Shown here piece after piece: positions 9,111 through 18,776 of a stretch of 64,000 nt of DNA. The notes under the pieces are model-generated. The model worked only from the letters and a program-made list of their open reading frames with translations, had not been told where the DNA came from and searched no databases. Made by a program: the position numbers and the translations under genes. This DNA comes from Alphaproteobacteria bacterium. GTDB lineage: Bacteria; Pseudomonadota; Alphaproteobacteria; Micavibrionales; Micavibrionaceae. Position 1 is the first letter of the stretch. The number at the start of each line of letters is the position of its first letter. The stretch is taken from the NCBI GenBank assembly GCA_021776025.1, contig JAJFGR010000012.1, positions 372,001-436,000 on the forward strand. Reading direction: 5' to 3'.

Positions 9111-10998
9111 CGGCTTGCCCTGCGGCGATGGCATCGAGCGTTGGGGTATCTTGGCCTTCGCGCAAGCGGTAGATCCAGTAATTCGAAAGCACGCGCTCAA
9201 CATAGGTTCGCGTTTCGCTTGAAGGCATAAGTTCGATAAAGAGCAACGGATCTTCCACATCACTCCAGCGCCGCTTCCATTTTGCTAGATTGCCCGGTCC
9301 AGCGTTATAGGCGATCAGCAATGAAAGCAGATCGTCATTGACGACCGAGGACTCCAGCAGGTTTTCAAGATAGCGCTGGCCAAGCTCCATATTGGTTTCA
9401 GGATGGTCGAGTTCAGTCTCCCCCTTATTCGCAACGGACCGTGCCGTTGCGGGCATGAGCTGCATCAAACCTTTTGCACCGCTTGGGCTTTTCGCCCTTA
9501 TATCAAAACGTGATTCCTGACGCATAATCGCATAAACAAGCGCAGGATCAATTTTAAAGCCCTCTTTCGGTTGCCACGGCCCGGTTGGATAAAGCGCAGC
9601 ATCATAAAAGCCGCCTTTATCAGAAGATGCTGTGCTGGCCACGCGCAAAGCCAAGCCCGGAAGATTTGCGTAACCGGCATAGGATAAGAGCGCCTTATGC
9701 TGCTGATCATTTTTAGGACGGATGCGAACAAGCTCCGCTTCAGCTAAGGCCGACTGATCAGCCATGACCAGTGCCATAGCTCGGTTTGCTGCGGGGATTT
9801 CACTTAAGACTTCAAGGTATTCCTTAGTGAATGTTGGAACTTTCCAGTTAAAATCAAAATCACGCCCTAAAGCCCGCGTTGAAATAAGCCCATAAAATGT
9901 CCGCGGCTGGGCCATACCACGTTTTAACCAGATGCTAACCGCTTTTACATTGCCGGTGCGCATATGTGAACGCGCCGCCCAATAGGAGCCTGAAGCGGCG
10001 GTCCAGCCAGAGGCGTAAGGAGAGCGACCAACAACTTCGAAATAACGTGCAGCGGCTGAATATTCTTTATTGCGCCAAGAAACTAGGCCGGCGACCCAGC
10101 CAGCTTTTGGGACATGTAGAGCTGAGCGCTCTACGCTTTCTCCCGCTAGTTCACCAGCCTCATCAGCGTGGCCTTGATATAGAAAGCCCGCGGCGATTTC
10201 CGCGCGCAAAAGGTCGTATTCAACAACATCCAAAATGCTGCCTTCACTTTTAAGCTTTTCCAGCGCCTGCTGGCTTTGACCTTTACGCACCAGTGAATAT
10301 ATTTCACGGTTCAAGGCATTCAGCGTTCGGACATCCTCATCTGAACGCAGCCGCGAAGATACATAGCGTTTGCTGGCCCGCATTGTCGGCTCATCTGTGC
10401 GAACAATACCGCGAGCTTTTTTGGGTGTCTGAATTGGCCCTGAAAGCACCGAGGGCTTGCGGGAATTTGTCAGCTTATAAATGCGATCAGAGCCAGGATG
10501 ATCGCTAAATAACTCAAGCCAGATGCGCAGTTCAACGAAGGTTGATTTGTACGCTTTGGGGTGCATATAGCGCTGAAACAAGACATGGCCCATAAGGCGC
10601 GGGTCTTCAATTTTTTTTAAAAACTTATCGGCAGCCTTTATATCTCCATCGCCCTGCGTTTGAAAAATTTTACTATATAGATCTGCATCCTTTTGCGATA
10701 AAGGCTGTTCGGAGATAGGTTTGCGCGCTTTGGCGAGAAGCTTTTCAACAACCGTTGGTTTTTTAAGGATGATCTCAGGTTTACGCCTAGGAATTGGCGG
10801 GCCGGAAAAATCCAATAAGGACGCCGTGAAATCTAGAACACTGAAGCCGCTACCAGACTCTTCTGGTTGTTCGGTCAGTGGTTTCTTTTCAGGAAGGGGA
10901 ATATCTTCGGCCTGGCTGGTGCTTATAAAAAGTACAGACAACAGCAAAATGCTAAAGAGTGCGAATAACCAGCACGTGTATTTTGAATTCAGTGGCAT
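9085..10998 (-). CDS. slt: Soluble lytic murein transglycosylase
   Basis: Periplasmic enzyme that cleaves the MurNAc-GlcNAc bond of peptidoglycan to leave 1,6-anhydro ends. The 637-residue protein starts with a signal peptide (hydrophobic 10-28, cut near TSQA-EDIP), followed by a long helical superhelix with TPR-like pairs, as in the Slt70 U and L domains. The C-terminal GH23 domain shows YAIMRQESRFD with catalytic E495, SGAKGLMQLMPATA, and AYNAGPGNL. Length and domain order match Slt70. The gene is convergent with hisN and overlaps its 3' end. Confidence 0.93.
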   Translation of the reverse strand: MPLNSKYTCWLFALFSILLLSVLFISTSQAEDIPLPEKKPLTEQPEESGSGFSVLDFTASLLDFSGPPIPRRKPEIILKKPTVVEKLLAKARKPISEQPLSQKDADLYSKIFQTQGDGDIKAADKFLKKIEDPRLMGHVLFQRYMHPKAYKSTFVELRIWLELFSDHPGSDRIYKLTNSRKPSVLSGPIQTPKKARGIVRTDEPTMRASKRYVSSRLRSDEDVRTLNALNREIYSLVRKGQSQQALEKLKSEGSILDVVEYDLLRAEIAAGFLYQGHADEAGELAGESVERSALHVPKAGWVAGLVSWRNKEYSAAARYFEVVGRSPYASGWTAASGSYWAARSHMRTGNVKAVSIWLKRGMAQPRTFYGLISTRALGRDFDFNWKVPTFTKEYLEVLSEIPAANRAMALVMADQSALAEAELVRIRPKNDQQHKALLSYAGYANLPGLALRVASTASSDKGGFYDAALYPTGPWQPKEGFKIDPALVYAIMRQESRFDIRAKSPSGAKGLMQLMPATARSVANKGETELDHPETNMELGQRYLENLLESSVVNDDLLSLLIAYNAGPGNLAKWKRRWSDVEDPLLFIELMPSSETRTYVERVLSNYWIYRLREGQDTPTLDAIAAGQAAIYTSAAL

Positions 10999-11044
10999 GA
11001 TGAGTAAATACCATGAATGGTTTTGAGGTGTCTATATTAGAAAA

Positions 11045-11887
11045 TTAAAGGAGGCTCAATTCACGGCGTTTATCCTGAAGCTGCAGCATATCGGCCCAAA
11101 CGGCTTTCTTTTGCGTAGGTGTGCTCAGCAGATAGGAGGGATGGTAGGTGGCAATAGACGGGATTGGCTTTGCCCCTTCGCGGTATTCGGGAGTTTGCGG
11201 CAGGTAATCATGCCACTTATTGCGTAGCCTTGAGATGCTATCGCCACTGCCGAGCAGAGATTTTGCCGATATGCCGCCGCAAAAAATTAGAACCTTAGGC
11301 TGCGCGAGCTGAATATGGCGTTCGATAAAGGGCAGACTGACCTCGATTTCAGCCGGGCTGGGTGTGCGGTTGCCCGGAGGGCGCCAATTGAGCATATTGG
11401 AGATATAAACGGCTTTGGCCGCATCTTCCTCTGTTCGTTCCAGATCAATACATTTCAGGATGCGGTCGAACAATTGGCCGCTAACACCAACGAACGACTT
11501 ACCTTGCCGATCCTCATCAGCGCCGGGCGCTTCACCGACAATCATAATCGGCGCCTTATCGTTCCCATCAGAAAAGACCAGATTGGTGGCTGTTTTTTTG
11601 ATGGCGATACCATCATACTCAGCAATGACTTGGCGCAATTCTTCAAGATTAGCAGCGCTTTGGGCCAGCTTTACGGTTTCATTGCGTGCATCAGATTTAC
11701 CCAGCGGCATTTCGAGCGCTTCAGGCCTTGGCGAAGATGCTGGGTTTTTATCAGATTGCGGTACAATATGCGGCGCTGCGGGCTTTTCAGCCAGCACTGT
11801 CCTATCGACGGGTTCATCCAAAAGCGCGGTATCGACGCCGTGGTCGAGATAATATTGAAGAGCTGTTGCGACGGCTTTTTTGTGCAT
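11045..11887 (-). CDS. Uracil-DNA glycosylase, family 4-like, lacking iron-sulfur cysteines
   Basis: Removes uracil from DNA in base-excision repair. Of 280 residues, the first 75 or so are a poorly conserved extension. The catalytic domain has motif A GEAPGADED (118-126), the RPPGNRTPSPAE block (169-180) and motif B HPSYLL (249-254). Family 4 enzymes normally coordinate a 4Fe-4S cluster with four cysteines. Here only C146 and C203 exist in the whole protein; the usual positions read YDGIAIKK, NMLNWRPPGN and EVSLPF. The protein has therefore probably lost the cluster. Its ATG lies 88 bases from the divergent ETF-QO start. Substrate range cannot be told from sequence. Confidence 0.88.
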   Translation of the reverse strand: MHKKAVATALQYYLDHGVDTALLDEPVDRTVLAEKPAAPHIVPQSDKNPASSPRPEALEMPLGKSDARNETVKLAQSAANLEELRQVIAEYDGIAIKKTATNLVFSDGNDKAPIMIVGEAPGADEDRQGKSFVGVSGQLFDRILKCIDLERTEEDAAKAVYISNMLNWRPPGNRTPSPAEIEVSLPFIERHIQLAQPKVLIFCGGISAKSLLGSGDSISRLRNKWHDYLPQTPEYREGAKPIPSIATYHPSYLLSTPTQKKAVWADMLQLQDKRRELSLL

Positions 11888-11975
11888 TGGCTTTGAGCCT
11901 CGAAAAATCTATATTTATGCTTAAGGTTTTAGGTTAAAATATAAGATGGATATATAAAAGAGGTTCTTCGTATTT

Positions 11976-13613
11976 ATGCCCGATTCAATCAGACCTGATC
12001 GCGAAAACATGGAATATGATGTTGTTATTGTTGGCGGTGGCCCTTCGGGGCTGGCGTGTGCAATCCGTTTAAAGCAGCTTGATGAACTGCTGAATGTCTG
12101 TGTTTTAGAGAAAGGCTCGGAGATTGGAGCGCATTTGCTTTCCGGGGCGGTGTTTGAGACCCGGGCACTGGATGAACTTCTCCCTAATTGGAAAAAGCAA
12201 GGTGCGCCGCTTAAGACACAAGCGACTAAAGATAAGTTCTTGTTTCTAACAAAGAACAAAGCCTATCCCTTCCCGACCCCGCCGCAGATGCACAACAAGG
12301 GGAATTACATTATTTCTCTGGGCAATCTTGCGCGTTGGCTAGGTGAGCAAGCGGAGGCTTTAGGCATTGAGATTTTCCCCGGCTTTGCAGCAAGCGAAGT
12401 GCTTTATAATGGTGACGGTGCGGTTATTGGCGTGGCCACAGGCGATATGGGTGTTGATGCCAGCGGGAATAAAACCGAAGCGTTTGAGCCTGGTATGGAG
12501 CTGCATTCCCGCCAAACTGTTTTTGCCGAAGGCTGCCACGGCTCGCTGACAAAAACGCTTATTCAAAAATATGATTTACGTTCGGAGAGCGATCCGCAGA
12601 CTTATGGCTTGGGGATTAAAGAGCTTTGGGAAATTGATCCGGCGAAACATGAAGCCGGGAAAACGCTGCACACAATTGGCTGGCCGGTGGACAACAAAAC
12701 CTATGGCGGGTCGTGGATTTATCATCTGGAAGATAATCTGGTTTCTGTAGGGTATGTTGTCGGCCTTGATTACGAGAACCCTTATTTGTCACCGTATGAA
12801 GAGATGCAGCGCTTTAAAACGCATCCGGCTATACGCGATCTGTTTGATGGGGGGCGGCGGGTTTCTTATGGCGCTCGCGCCCTTGTTGAAGGCGGGTTTC
12901 AATCGATTCCAAAACTCTCATTTTCCGGCGGAATTCTGATTGGGGATACGGCGGGCTTTTTAAACGTGCCTAAAATAAAAGGCAATCACACGGCGATGAA
13001 ATCAGGGATGGTTGCGGCGGAAAGTATTGCCCGGCATTTGCAAACAGCAGAGGATTTTGGGTCTGAATGCGCTGGTTATCAGCAAGCCATGGAAGGATCC
13101 TGGGTTTGGGGCGAACTGAAAAAAGTGCGTAACATCCGCCCGGGATTTCATAAAGGTTTATGGTTTGGACTGTTCAACGCGATGTACGAAACTATTACGC
13201 TGGGGCTTTCTCCATGGACGTTGAAAAATCATACCGATCACGCGCAGATGAAAAAAGCAGCGGAATGCGCTCCTATTGAATATCCAAAACCCGATGGTGT
13301 TTTAACATTTGACCGGCTGACATCGGTTTCTTTTTCAAACACCAATCATGGTGAGGATCAGCTTGTCCATCTACAACTCATTGACCCAGCTGTGCCGACA
13401 GGCGTAAATTACACGGAATATGCTGGACCATCGCAGCGCTTTTGCCCGGCAGGCGTTTATGAATTTGTAACGGATGAAGTGGGCAATCCGAAATTTCAGA
13501 TTAATTCACAAAACTGCGTACATTGTAAAACATGTGATATAAAGGACCCGTCGCAGAATATTAATTGGGTCACCCCGCAAGGTGGTGATGGCCCAAATTA
13601 CCCGAATATGTGA
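11976..13613 (+). CDS. Electron transfer flavoprotein-ubiquinone oxidoreductase
   Basis: Membrane-associated flavoprotein that takes electrons from ETF, the acceptor of acyl-CoA and other dehydrogenases, and passes them to ubiquinone. The 545 residues begin with a Rossmann FAD site (VVIVGGGPSGLACAIR, 17-31) and end with the ferredoxin-like 4Fe-4S domain: one cysteine in RFCPAGVYEF plus NCVHCKTCDIKDP, then the conserved end QGGDGPNYPNM. The start could be M1 at 11976 or M12 (MEYDVVIVG) at 12009; GAGG is placed rather far from the first. The acyl-CoA dehydrogenase at 45-46.7 kb would feed this route. The next gene, encoding a TPR protein, follows after 20 bases. Confidence 0.96.
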   Translation: MPDSIRPDRENMEYDVVIVGGGPSGLACAIRLKQLDELLNVCVLEKGSEIGAHLLSGAVFETRALDELLPNWKKQGAPLKTQATKDKFLFLTKNKAYPFPTPPQMHNKGNYIISLGNLARWLGEQAEALGIEIFPGFAASEVLYNGDGAVIGVATGDMGVDASGNKTEAFEPGMELHSRQTVFAEGCHGSLTKTLIQKYDLRSESDPQTYGLGIKELWEIDPAKHEAGKTLHTIGWPVDNKTYGGSWIYHLEDNLVSVGYVVGLDYENPYLSPYEEMQRFKTHPAIRDLFDGGRRVSYGARALVEGGFQSIPKLSFSGGILIGDTAGFLNVPKIKGNHTAMKSGMVAAESIARHLQTAEDFGSECAGYQQAMEGSWVWGELKKVRNIRPGFHKGLWFGLFNAMYETITLGLSPWTLKNHTDHAQMKKAAECAPIEYPKPDGVLTFDRLTSVSFSNTNHGEDQLVHLQLIDPAVPTGVNYTEYAGPSQRFCPAGVYEFVTDEVGNPKFQINSQNCVHCKTCDIKDPSQNINWVTPQGGDGPNYPNM

Positions 13614-13633
13614 TCTAAGGGATTGAAATAACG

Positions 13634-15478
13634 TTGAAAAGTCTAAAAACAATTTTGATACTCTGCATTCTTGCCGCTGGATATGGGCTTTATACGCTTG
13701 TGAACACAGAAGCTGGTGGTCAAAGGGCGAGTATCACCAAAGAACCAGAGGCGGGTATGGAAGCCGACATGGCCAAGATGGCCGCGGCGATTAAAGCGCA
13801 CGTCCCGTCTTATGAAGGCTCGAGCGCATCAGGAAGCTATCTCTCCGGGCGTTTTGCCCAGCGCAATCACGATTGGAAAACGGCTGGGCGCTATATTGAT
13901 TATGTTTTGAAAAAACATGCCGCCAACCCGGCGCTGCTTAAACGCGCAATGGTTTTGGCGGTGGGGGCAGGCGATTACCAGCGCGCTTTTGAGATTGCCA
14001 GCATAGTCACCGAAAAACACGAACAGGATAATGCGCTGTCTCATATGTTTTTAACGGCAGAAGCCTTTAAGAAAAAAGATTATCAAGCCGCAGCAAACCA
14101 CATTCAGGCAATGCCGGAAGGTGGCCTTTCGATGTTTATTATGCCTCTGCTTTATAGCTGGTCGAGCGCCTCTTTAGGGCAATATGACGTCACAGATTTA
14201 ACCTCAAACAGTATTCATCTTTACCATGCCATCCTGATTGCCGAGTTTATGGGAGAGACAGAGGCCATTAAAGATATGCTCAAGCGCTCTTTAAGCGTTA
14301 GCGAACTTGGCCCAGAGGATGTTGAGCGTATTGCCGATATATACGCGCATATCGGCGAAACGCAGAGCGCTGTCACCTTGTTTGAGCAGGCTCTGAACTT
14401 TGACCCTGAGAATGCAGCTCTGCAAACAAAACTGGAAACAGCGCGCAGAGGTGAAAAATCAGATATTTTTGTCCGCATCAAAACACCTGATCAGGGCGTG
14501 GCGGAAGCCTTCTATGATATGGCGCGTTTACTCACACAAGATTATAGTGATGAAAGTGCCCGCGTTTTTGGCCGTTTAGCCCTTTATTTAAGTCCGGAGC
14601 ATATCCGCGTGCGGCTCTTGCTGGCGGAAATTGCTGCCCGTAATGAACGCTTTGACGATGCCATAGCCATGTATAAAGACATTCGCACGGATGATGCGAA
14701 TTTTTTAAACGCCCGCCGGAACGCCGCTGATATTTTACATGAACAAAAGCGTAGCCGCGAAGCGATAGCGGAACTGGAAATTCTGGTTAACGAGCATGAT
14801 GACATAGATGCGCTCATTCAGATTGGAACGATCCACCGTCTGGATGAAAATTTTAAAGATGCTATTAAAGCCTATAATCAAGCTACAAAAAAGATTGGAA
14901 CAATCGGCAAAGATTACTGGCATCTGCATTATATGCGCGGGATGTGTTACGAGCAGGATGGACAGTGGGAAAAAGCCGAAGCGGATTTACAAGCTGCGCT
15001 CGATTTTCAACCCGAGCATCCTTATATACTGAATTATCTAGGTTATGCGTGGGCAGACCAAGGTGAAAACTTGCAAACAGCCCTTGAGATGATTGAAAAG
15101 GCCGTCGAGCTGCGACCCGGTGACGGCTATATTACAGATTCTCTGGGCTGGGTTTATTTCCGGATGGGCCGTTACAATGATGCGGTGCCTTATCTGGAAC
15201 AAGCCGTAGAATTGATGCCTTATGACCCAACAATCAACGATCACCTTGGTGATGCTTACTGGAAAGTTGGCCGAAAACTTGAAGCCGAGTTTCAATGGAA
15301 GCGCGCGAAAAATCACTCGGAAGATGAGACACTGATACTGGCACTCGAACAAAAGCTTATTGACGGGCTGGTGGAAACGCAGAGCGTTAAACAAGCACAG
15401 TCCTCAACGCCCACCTCCAATACGCCTATGAATAATTCTGCATCCAATGAAGCAGCACACGCTACAGAAATGCAATAA
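13634..15478 (+). CDS. Tetratricopeptide repeat protein, exported or membrane-anchored
   Basis: A 614-residue protein with a TTG start, an N-terminal hydrophobic helix (TILILCILAAGYGLYTLV) that is a signal anchor or signal peptide, and TPR units through most of the length. The clearest repeats are near the C-terminus: HPYILNYLGYAWADQGENLQ, DGYITDSLGWVYFRMGRYND and DPTINDHLGDAYWKVGRKLE. The last 40 residues are low-complexity, rich in Ser/Asn/Thr. The order ETF-QO, TPR protein, ispE recurs in alphaproteobacteria as far as I know, but the role of the TPR protein is not established. It probably scaffolds protein contacts in the periplasm. ispE begins two bases after its stop. Confidence 0.85.
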   Translation: MKSLKTILILCILAAGYGLYTLVNTEAGGQRASITKEPEAGMEADMAKMAAAIKAHVPSYEGSSASGSYLSGRFAQRNHDWKTAGRYIDYVLKKHAANPALLKRAMVLAVGAGDYQRAFEIASIVTEKHEQDNALSHMFLTAEAFKKKDYQAAANHIQAMPEGGLSMFIMPLLYSWSSASLGQYDVTDLTSNSIHLYHAILIAEFMGETEAIKDMLKRSLSVSELGPEDVERIADIYAHIGETQSAVTLFEQALNFDPENAALQTKLETARRGEKSDIFVRIKTPDQGVAEAFYDMARLLTQDYSDESARVFGRLALYLSPEHIRVRLLLAEIAARNERFDDAIAMYKDIRTDDANFLNARRNAADILHEQKRSREAIAELEILVNEHDDIDALIQIGTIHRLDENFKDAIKAYNQATKKIGTIGKDYWHLHYMRGMCYEQDGQWEKAEADLQAALDFQPEHPYILNYLGYAWADQGENLQTALEMIEKAVELRPGDGYITDSLGWVYFRMGRYNDAVPYLEQAVELMPYDPTINDHLGDAYWKVGRKLEAEFQWKRAKNHSEDETLILALEQKLIDGLVETQSVKQAQSSTPTSNTPMNNSASNEAAHATEMQ

Positions 15479-15480
15479 GT

Positions 15481-16368
15481 GTGCAAACGATTTTTGCCCC
15501 TGCCAAAATCAATCTTTATCTTCACGTCATAGGGCGACGCGCGGATGGGTATCATGAACTTGATTCGCTGATCGCTTTTGCAGATATAGGTGATGAAATT
15601 CAGATCACCGCGGGCGAAGGTTTTAGCTTTGAAATTACTGGGCCGTTTGAGAATGCTTTTCAGGGACGCGATATTGATAGCGGGCCAAAATCCTCGAACT
15701 TGGCTGTGCGCGCGGTTTGGGCCCTTTCCCGGCTCACACAAAAAGCGCCTAGTTTTAAAATTACACTTGAAAAAAACCTACCACTTGGCGCGGGTATAGG
15801 CGGGGGATCGGCCGATGCGGCGGCGGTTTTATGGGGGCTTTTGGAACATTGGAATTTACCAAAAAATTTGGAGGGGCTGGAGCCGCTCATGCTTTCCCTT
15901 GGCGCGGATGTGCCGGTTTGTTTTGCCTGTAAAAGCCTTCGCATAACCAGCATTGGTGAAAAACTGGAACGCGCGCCCGAAATGCCCGAAATGCCGATCG
16001 TGCTCGTCCACCCGGGAAAAGCTTGCAACACCAAAGAAATTTTTGACAGTTTCGAAGGATCGTTTAAGGACGTCATTCTCCTGCCTGAACGCTTTGATCA
16101 TCTTGATGATACCATCGAGTTTTTAGAGGGTACAAATAATATGCTCAAAAATGCAGCGTTCACTTTTGTACCTGAAATTCAAAATATTTTGGCGGCGCTG
16201 CAACAGCAAAATGGGTGCAGGCTTGCCCGCATGAGCGGTTCGGGTTCAACCTGTTTCAGTTTATTTGATGATGGAGAAAAGGCAGAGCGCGCGGCAAAGA
16301 CCATCAAGGAAGAAAACCCGGACTGGTGGGTCAAAAATGGATGGTTAGGGCGGCCTAAGCGCTATTAG
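15481..16368 (+). CDS. ispE: 4-diphosphocytidyl-2-C-methyl-D-erythritol kinase
   Basis: GHMP-family kinase of the non-mevalonate isoprenoid pathway, phosphorylating CDP-ME with ATP. The 295-residue protein starts with GTG two bases after the TPR gene's stop, so translation is likely coupled. It shows APAKINLYLHVIGRRADGYH (substrate site, K9), the ATP loop LPLGAGIGGGSADAAAV and the C-terminal MSGSGSTCFSLF motif. Length is typical. No other MEP-pathway gene is in the window. Confidence 0.96.
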   Translation: MQTIFAPAKINLYLHVIGRRADGYHELDSLIAFADIGDEIQITAGEGFSFEITGPFENAFQGRDIDSGPKSSNLAVRAVWALSRLTQKAPSFKITLEKNLPLGAGIGGGSADAAAVLWGLLEHWNLPKNLEGLEPLMLSLGADVPVCFACKSLRITSIGEKLERAPEMPEMPIVLVHPGKACNTKEIFDSFEGSFKDVILLPERFDHLDDTIEFLEGTNNMLKNAAFTFVPEIQNILAALQQQNGCRLARMSGSGSTCFSLFDDGEKAERAAKTIKEENPDWWVKNGWLGRPKRY

Positions 16369-16385
16369 CGTAAGTTACTTATTGT

Positions 16386-18665
16386 TTACTGGGCGCGCGA
16401 ACCCTGATCCAGCGCGCTTTCTTCACTTCCGGCATTGGCCAGCATATGGCTGAGCAAAGCTTCGCTTGCACCCCCATCTAAACTTAGATTATGAAGCCGT
16501 TGGTAAGAGCGCACCGCATCTTGCGTTAAAGGTCCGGTAATACCATCGGCCGGGCCGGGATAAAGGCCCATACGCATGAGATATTCCTGAACCTGCGCCG
16601 TTATAATTTGATTGTTAGATATAGATGCTTGCGCGGTCGTGGTGGTGGCTGTAGTGGTTTCAGATTTTTCTAAAATTTTCATGCTATCAGCCAAGCCATT
16701 AACATCGTCCACAGAGATATTCAGTGTTTCGGCAAGCTGCTCTAATGCCTGCTTTGCTTCGGGGCTCCCCTGATCAGCAGCGGTTTTATACCAGACAAGC
16801 GCCTTATCCGGCTCAGCGTCTCCCAGCAAGCCGTTTTCATAGATCAACCCCAGATTATAGGCGGCTTCCATGATGTTATTTTGAGCTGCACTTTTAAAAT
16901 ATTTAGCGGCTTTTTCCGCATCATACGGCACGCCAATGCCTTCGATATACGCAATACCCAGATTATATTGCGCCTCTGGGTGACCAAGGGAAGCCGCGCG
17001 GTTATACCATTCAATGGCTTTTTCAAGATTGGCAGCGCCCCCTAAACCCTGATGATTGAGCACGCCAAGATTATAAGCCGCGTTGGCGACGCCGCGGCTG
17101 GCGGCCTGTTCAAACCAAAAAGCGGCGCGTTTGTAATCTTGTTTTACGCCCCCATGGCCAGCGGTATAGATGGCGGCTAAATCGTGCTGAGCGTCAGCAA
17201 CACCTTCAAAGGCTTGCTCTTCAATATTTTTGACAACATCCGGCAAAGCAGAATCAGGTTTGGCTAATGTCTTTGGATCTTTTGGGTTTAGCGGTTTGAG
17301 TTTCTTTACTGGCGCTGCAGTTTTGACCTTCGGACTTACGCTAGCTTGTTTTACAGGTTCAGGCGCGATGATTTTTTTTGGTAGCGGATTGGCTGGTTCA
17401 ATTTCATTGAGAGCAGCAGCAACCGCGTCTGGGTTTTCACTCAGCAGCGCTTCGACCTGTGCCTGATTATTAAGATCCAGCGCGCCAATATCATCGCCGT
17501 GCGTTTGTGGCTGCTGGGCTGCTGGAGATTTGGCAGCCCCGTGCTGACTAAAGGAGGAGGTGTCCTCAACAATGCTCCACTCCATTTCCGCGATATCTGT
17601 CGGCGCATCTTGGCGATCGTTTGATGAAAGTTGTGTAGAAGTGCTTTCGATCGTCGCTTGTGCAACATCAGGGCTTTGCATAGCAGGTTTCTGATACGCG
17701 TTCAAAAGCCAACCACCTAAAAGTGCTGCGGTTACAAGCAGGCCAACACCAACCATTTGCAGCGTTTCTGATTGATTTCCCGCACCAGCCTTTTGCGCCG
17801 CATAGGGATCTGTCTGGAACTGTCCGGGCGCGTAAGCGGTTTCCTGAGCATCCTCAACGCCGGCCTGCGCGGTTACTCCCTGATCGGTGAGCAGCACCAT
17901 AGCCTTGGCATTGAGCGAATCACGCGTTTGCAAAACGGCTTCTTCAATGCGCTCAAGCTTGCGAGTGAAACGCGCACGCTCTTCAATGGCTTTATCAATT
18001 TTGCGGGTAAGGCGCGCTTGCTGCCCAATCGTATCATCAACGCGCGCACCAATTTGCTCCTGACGCTCTTCCGTATCCTTCAAACGCTTGGTCATCGCCG
18101 CGGCGTGATTCACGCTGACAGCCATTTTTTCCGCTTGTTCGGTCTGCAGCTTTTTTAAAACTTTGACGCCGGTGTCGGCGCGGGTGGCTTTTGTCTCAAG
18201 AGACAGGAGCAGTTTGCGGGTTTCTTCCAGTTCTTCCAACGCATCACGCGCCAGCGTTTCTGCGTGTCCGCCTGCACCAGTGCCGCCTTGCGCAATTTTT
18301 TGGCTGAGTGCACGGTAGGCTTTTTCGTTAAAATCGGATTTTTCCTGAAGGCCTTCAATCATGGCGCGATAGCTGGAAAGCTCCTTAGCCATTTTATTGC
18401 GTTCGGCTTGCGTGATCTTCAAACGTTCATTGAGCGTTTTAAGCAGGGTGACGATTTGCATCTGTGTGTGCGGCGCATTTTGTTGCGCGGCTGGCTTCAT
18501 TTTGGGTTTCATGTTTGGTGGGTTTTCCGTTATTGGGGGCGCTTTTTGCGTCAGATTGAGCGGTTTTTCAAAATCATAATTATCTTGATCGCCTTTTTGG
18601 CTACCTGCCCCATCTTCAGGAGATTGAAAGAAAATACGGCCTTCGGATGTTCTTTTGAACCCCAT
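16386..18665 (-). CDS. PodJ-like protein: coiled coil, one membrane helix, Sel1 repeats, peptidoglycan-binding domain
   Basis: A 759-residue bitopic protein. Residues 1-70 are polar; about 70-260 are a charged, predicted coiled coil (for example ETRKLLLSLETKATRADTG and IEERARFTRKLERIEEAVLQ). A single membrane helix lies near 303-325 (GVGLLVTAALLGGWLLNAY). A Pro/Ala-rich spacer follows, then four to five Sel1 repeats at about 488-640 (GVANAAYNLGVLNHQGLGG and relatives), and a PG_binding_1-type domain near 688-745 (MGLYPGPADGITGPLTQDAV). Cytoplasmic coiled coil, membrane helix, periplasmic Sel1 and a peptidoglycan-binding end is the layout of the Caulobacter polarity factor PodJ. A polar-scaffold role is an inference from architecture alone. 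It is convergent with ispE. Confidence 0.8.
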   Translation of the reverse strand: MGFKRTSEGRIFFQSPEDGAGSQKGDQDNYDFEKPLNLTQKAPPITENPPNMKPKMKPAAQQNAPHTQMQIVTLLKTLNERLKITQAERNKMAKELSSYRAMIEGLQEKSDFNEKAYRALSQKIAQGGTGAGGHAETLARDALEELEETRKLLLSLETKATRADTGVKVLKKLQTEQAEKMAVSVNHAAAMTKRLKDTEERQEQIGARVDDTIGQQARLTRKIDKAIEERARFTRKLERIEEAVLQTRDSLNAKAMVLLTDQGVTAQAGVEDAQETAYAPGQFQTDPYAAQKAGAGNQSETLQMVGVGLLVTAALLGGWLLNAYQKPAMQSPDVAQATIESTSTQLSSNDRQDAPTDIAEMEWSIVEDTSSFSQHGAAKSPAAQQPQTHGDDIGALDLNNQAQVEALLSENPDAVAAALNEIEPANPLPKKIIAPEPVKQASVSPKVKTAAPVKKLKPLNPKDPKTLAKPDSALPDVVKNIEEQAFEGVADAQHDLAAIYTAGHGGVKQDYKRAAFWFEQAASRGVANAAYNLGVLNHQGLGGAANLEKAIEWYNRAASLGHPEAQYNLGIAYIEGIGVPYDAEKAAKYFKSAAQNNIMEAAYNLGLIYENGLLGDAEPDKALVWYKTAADQGSPEAKQALEQLAETLNISVDDVNGLADSMKILEKSETTTATTTTAQASISNNQIITAQVQEYLMRMGLYPGPADGITGPLTQDAVRSYQRLHNLSLDGGASEALLSHMLANAGSEESALDQGSRAQ

Positions 18666-18776
18666 GGTGGATGACTCCGTTTACTCAATTGTTTCTTATA
18701 TATGGAATCAGACTATAGAGAATTTTGGAAAATCACACCAAAAAAATTCATGAGACTTGTTAAGATCGTCCACAGG

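Noticed and set aside
11315-11896. 193-codon open frame antisense to the uracil-DNA glycosylase
   Set aside because: Opposes the conserved catalytic domain; composition is that of a reverse-read gene.
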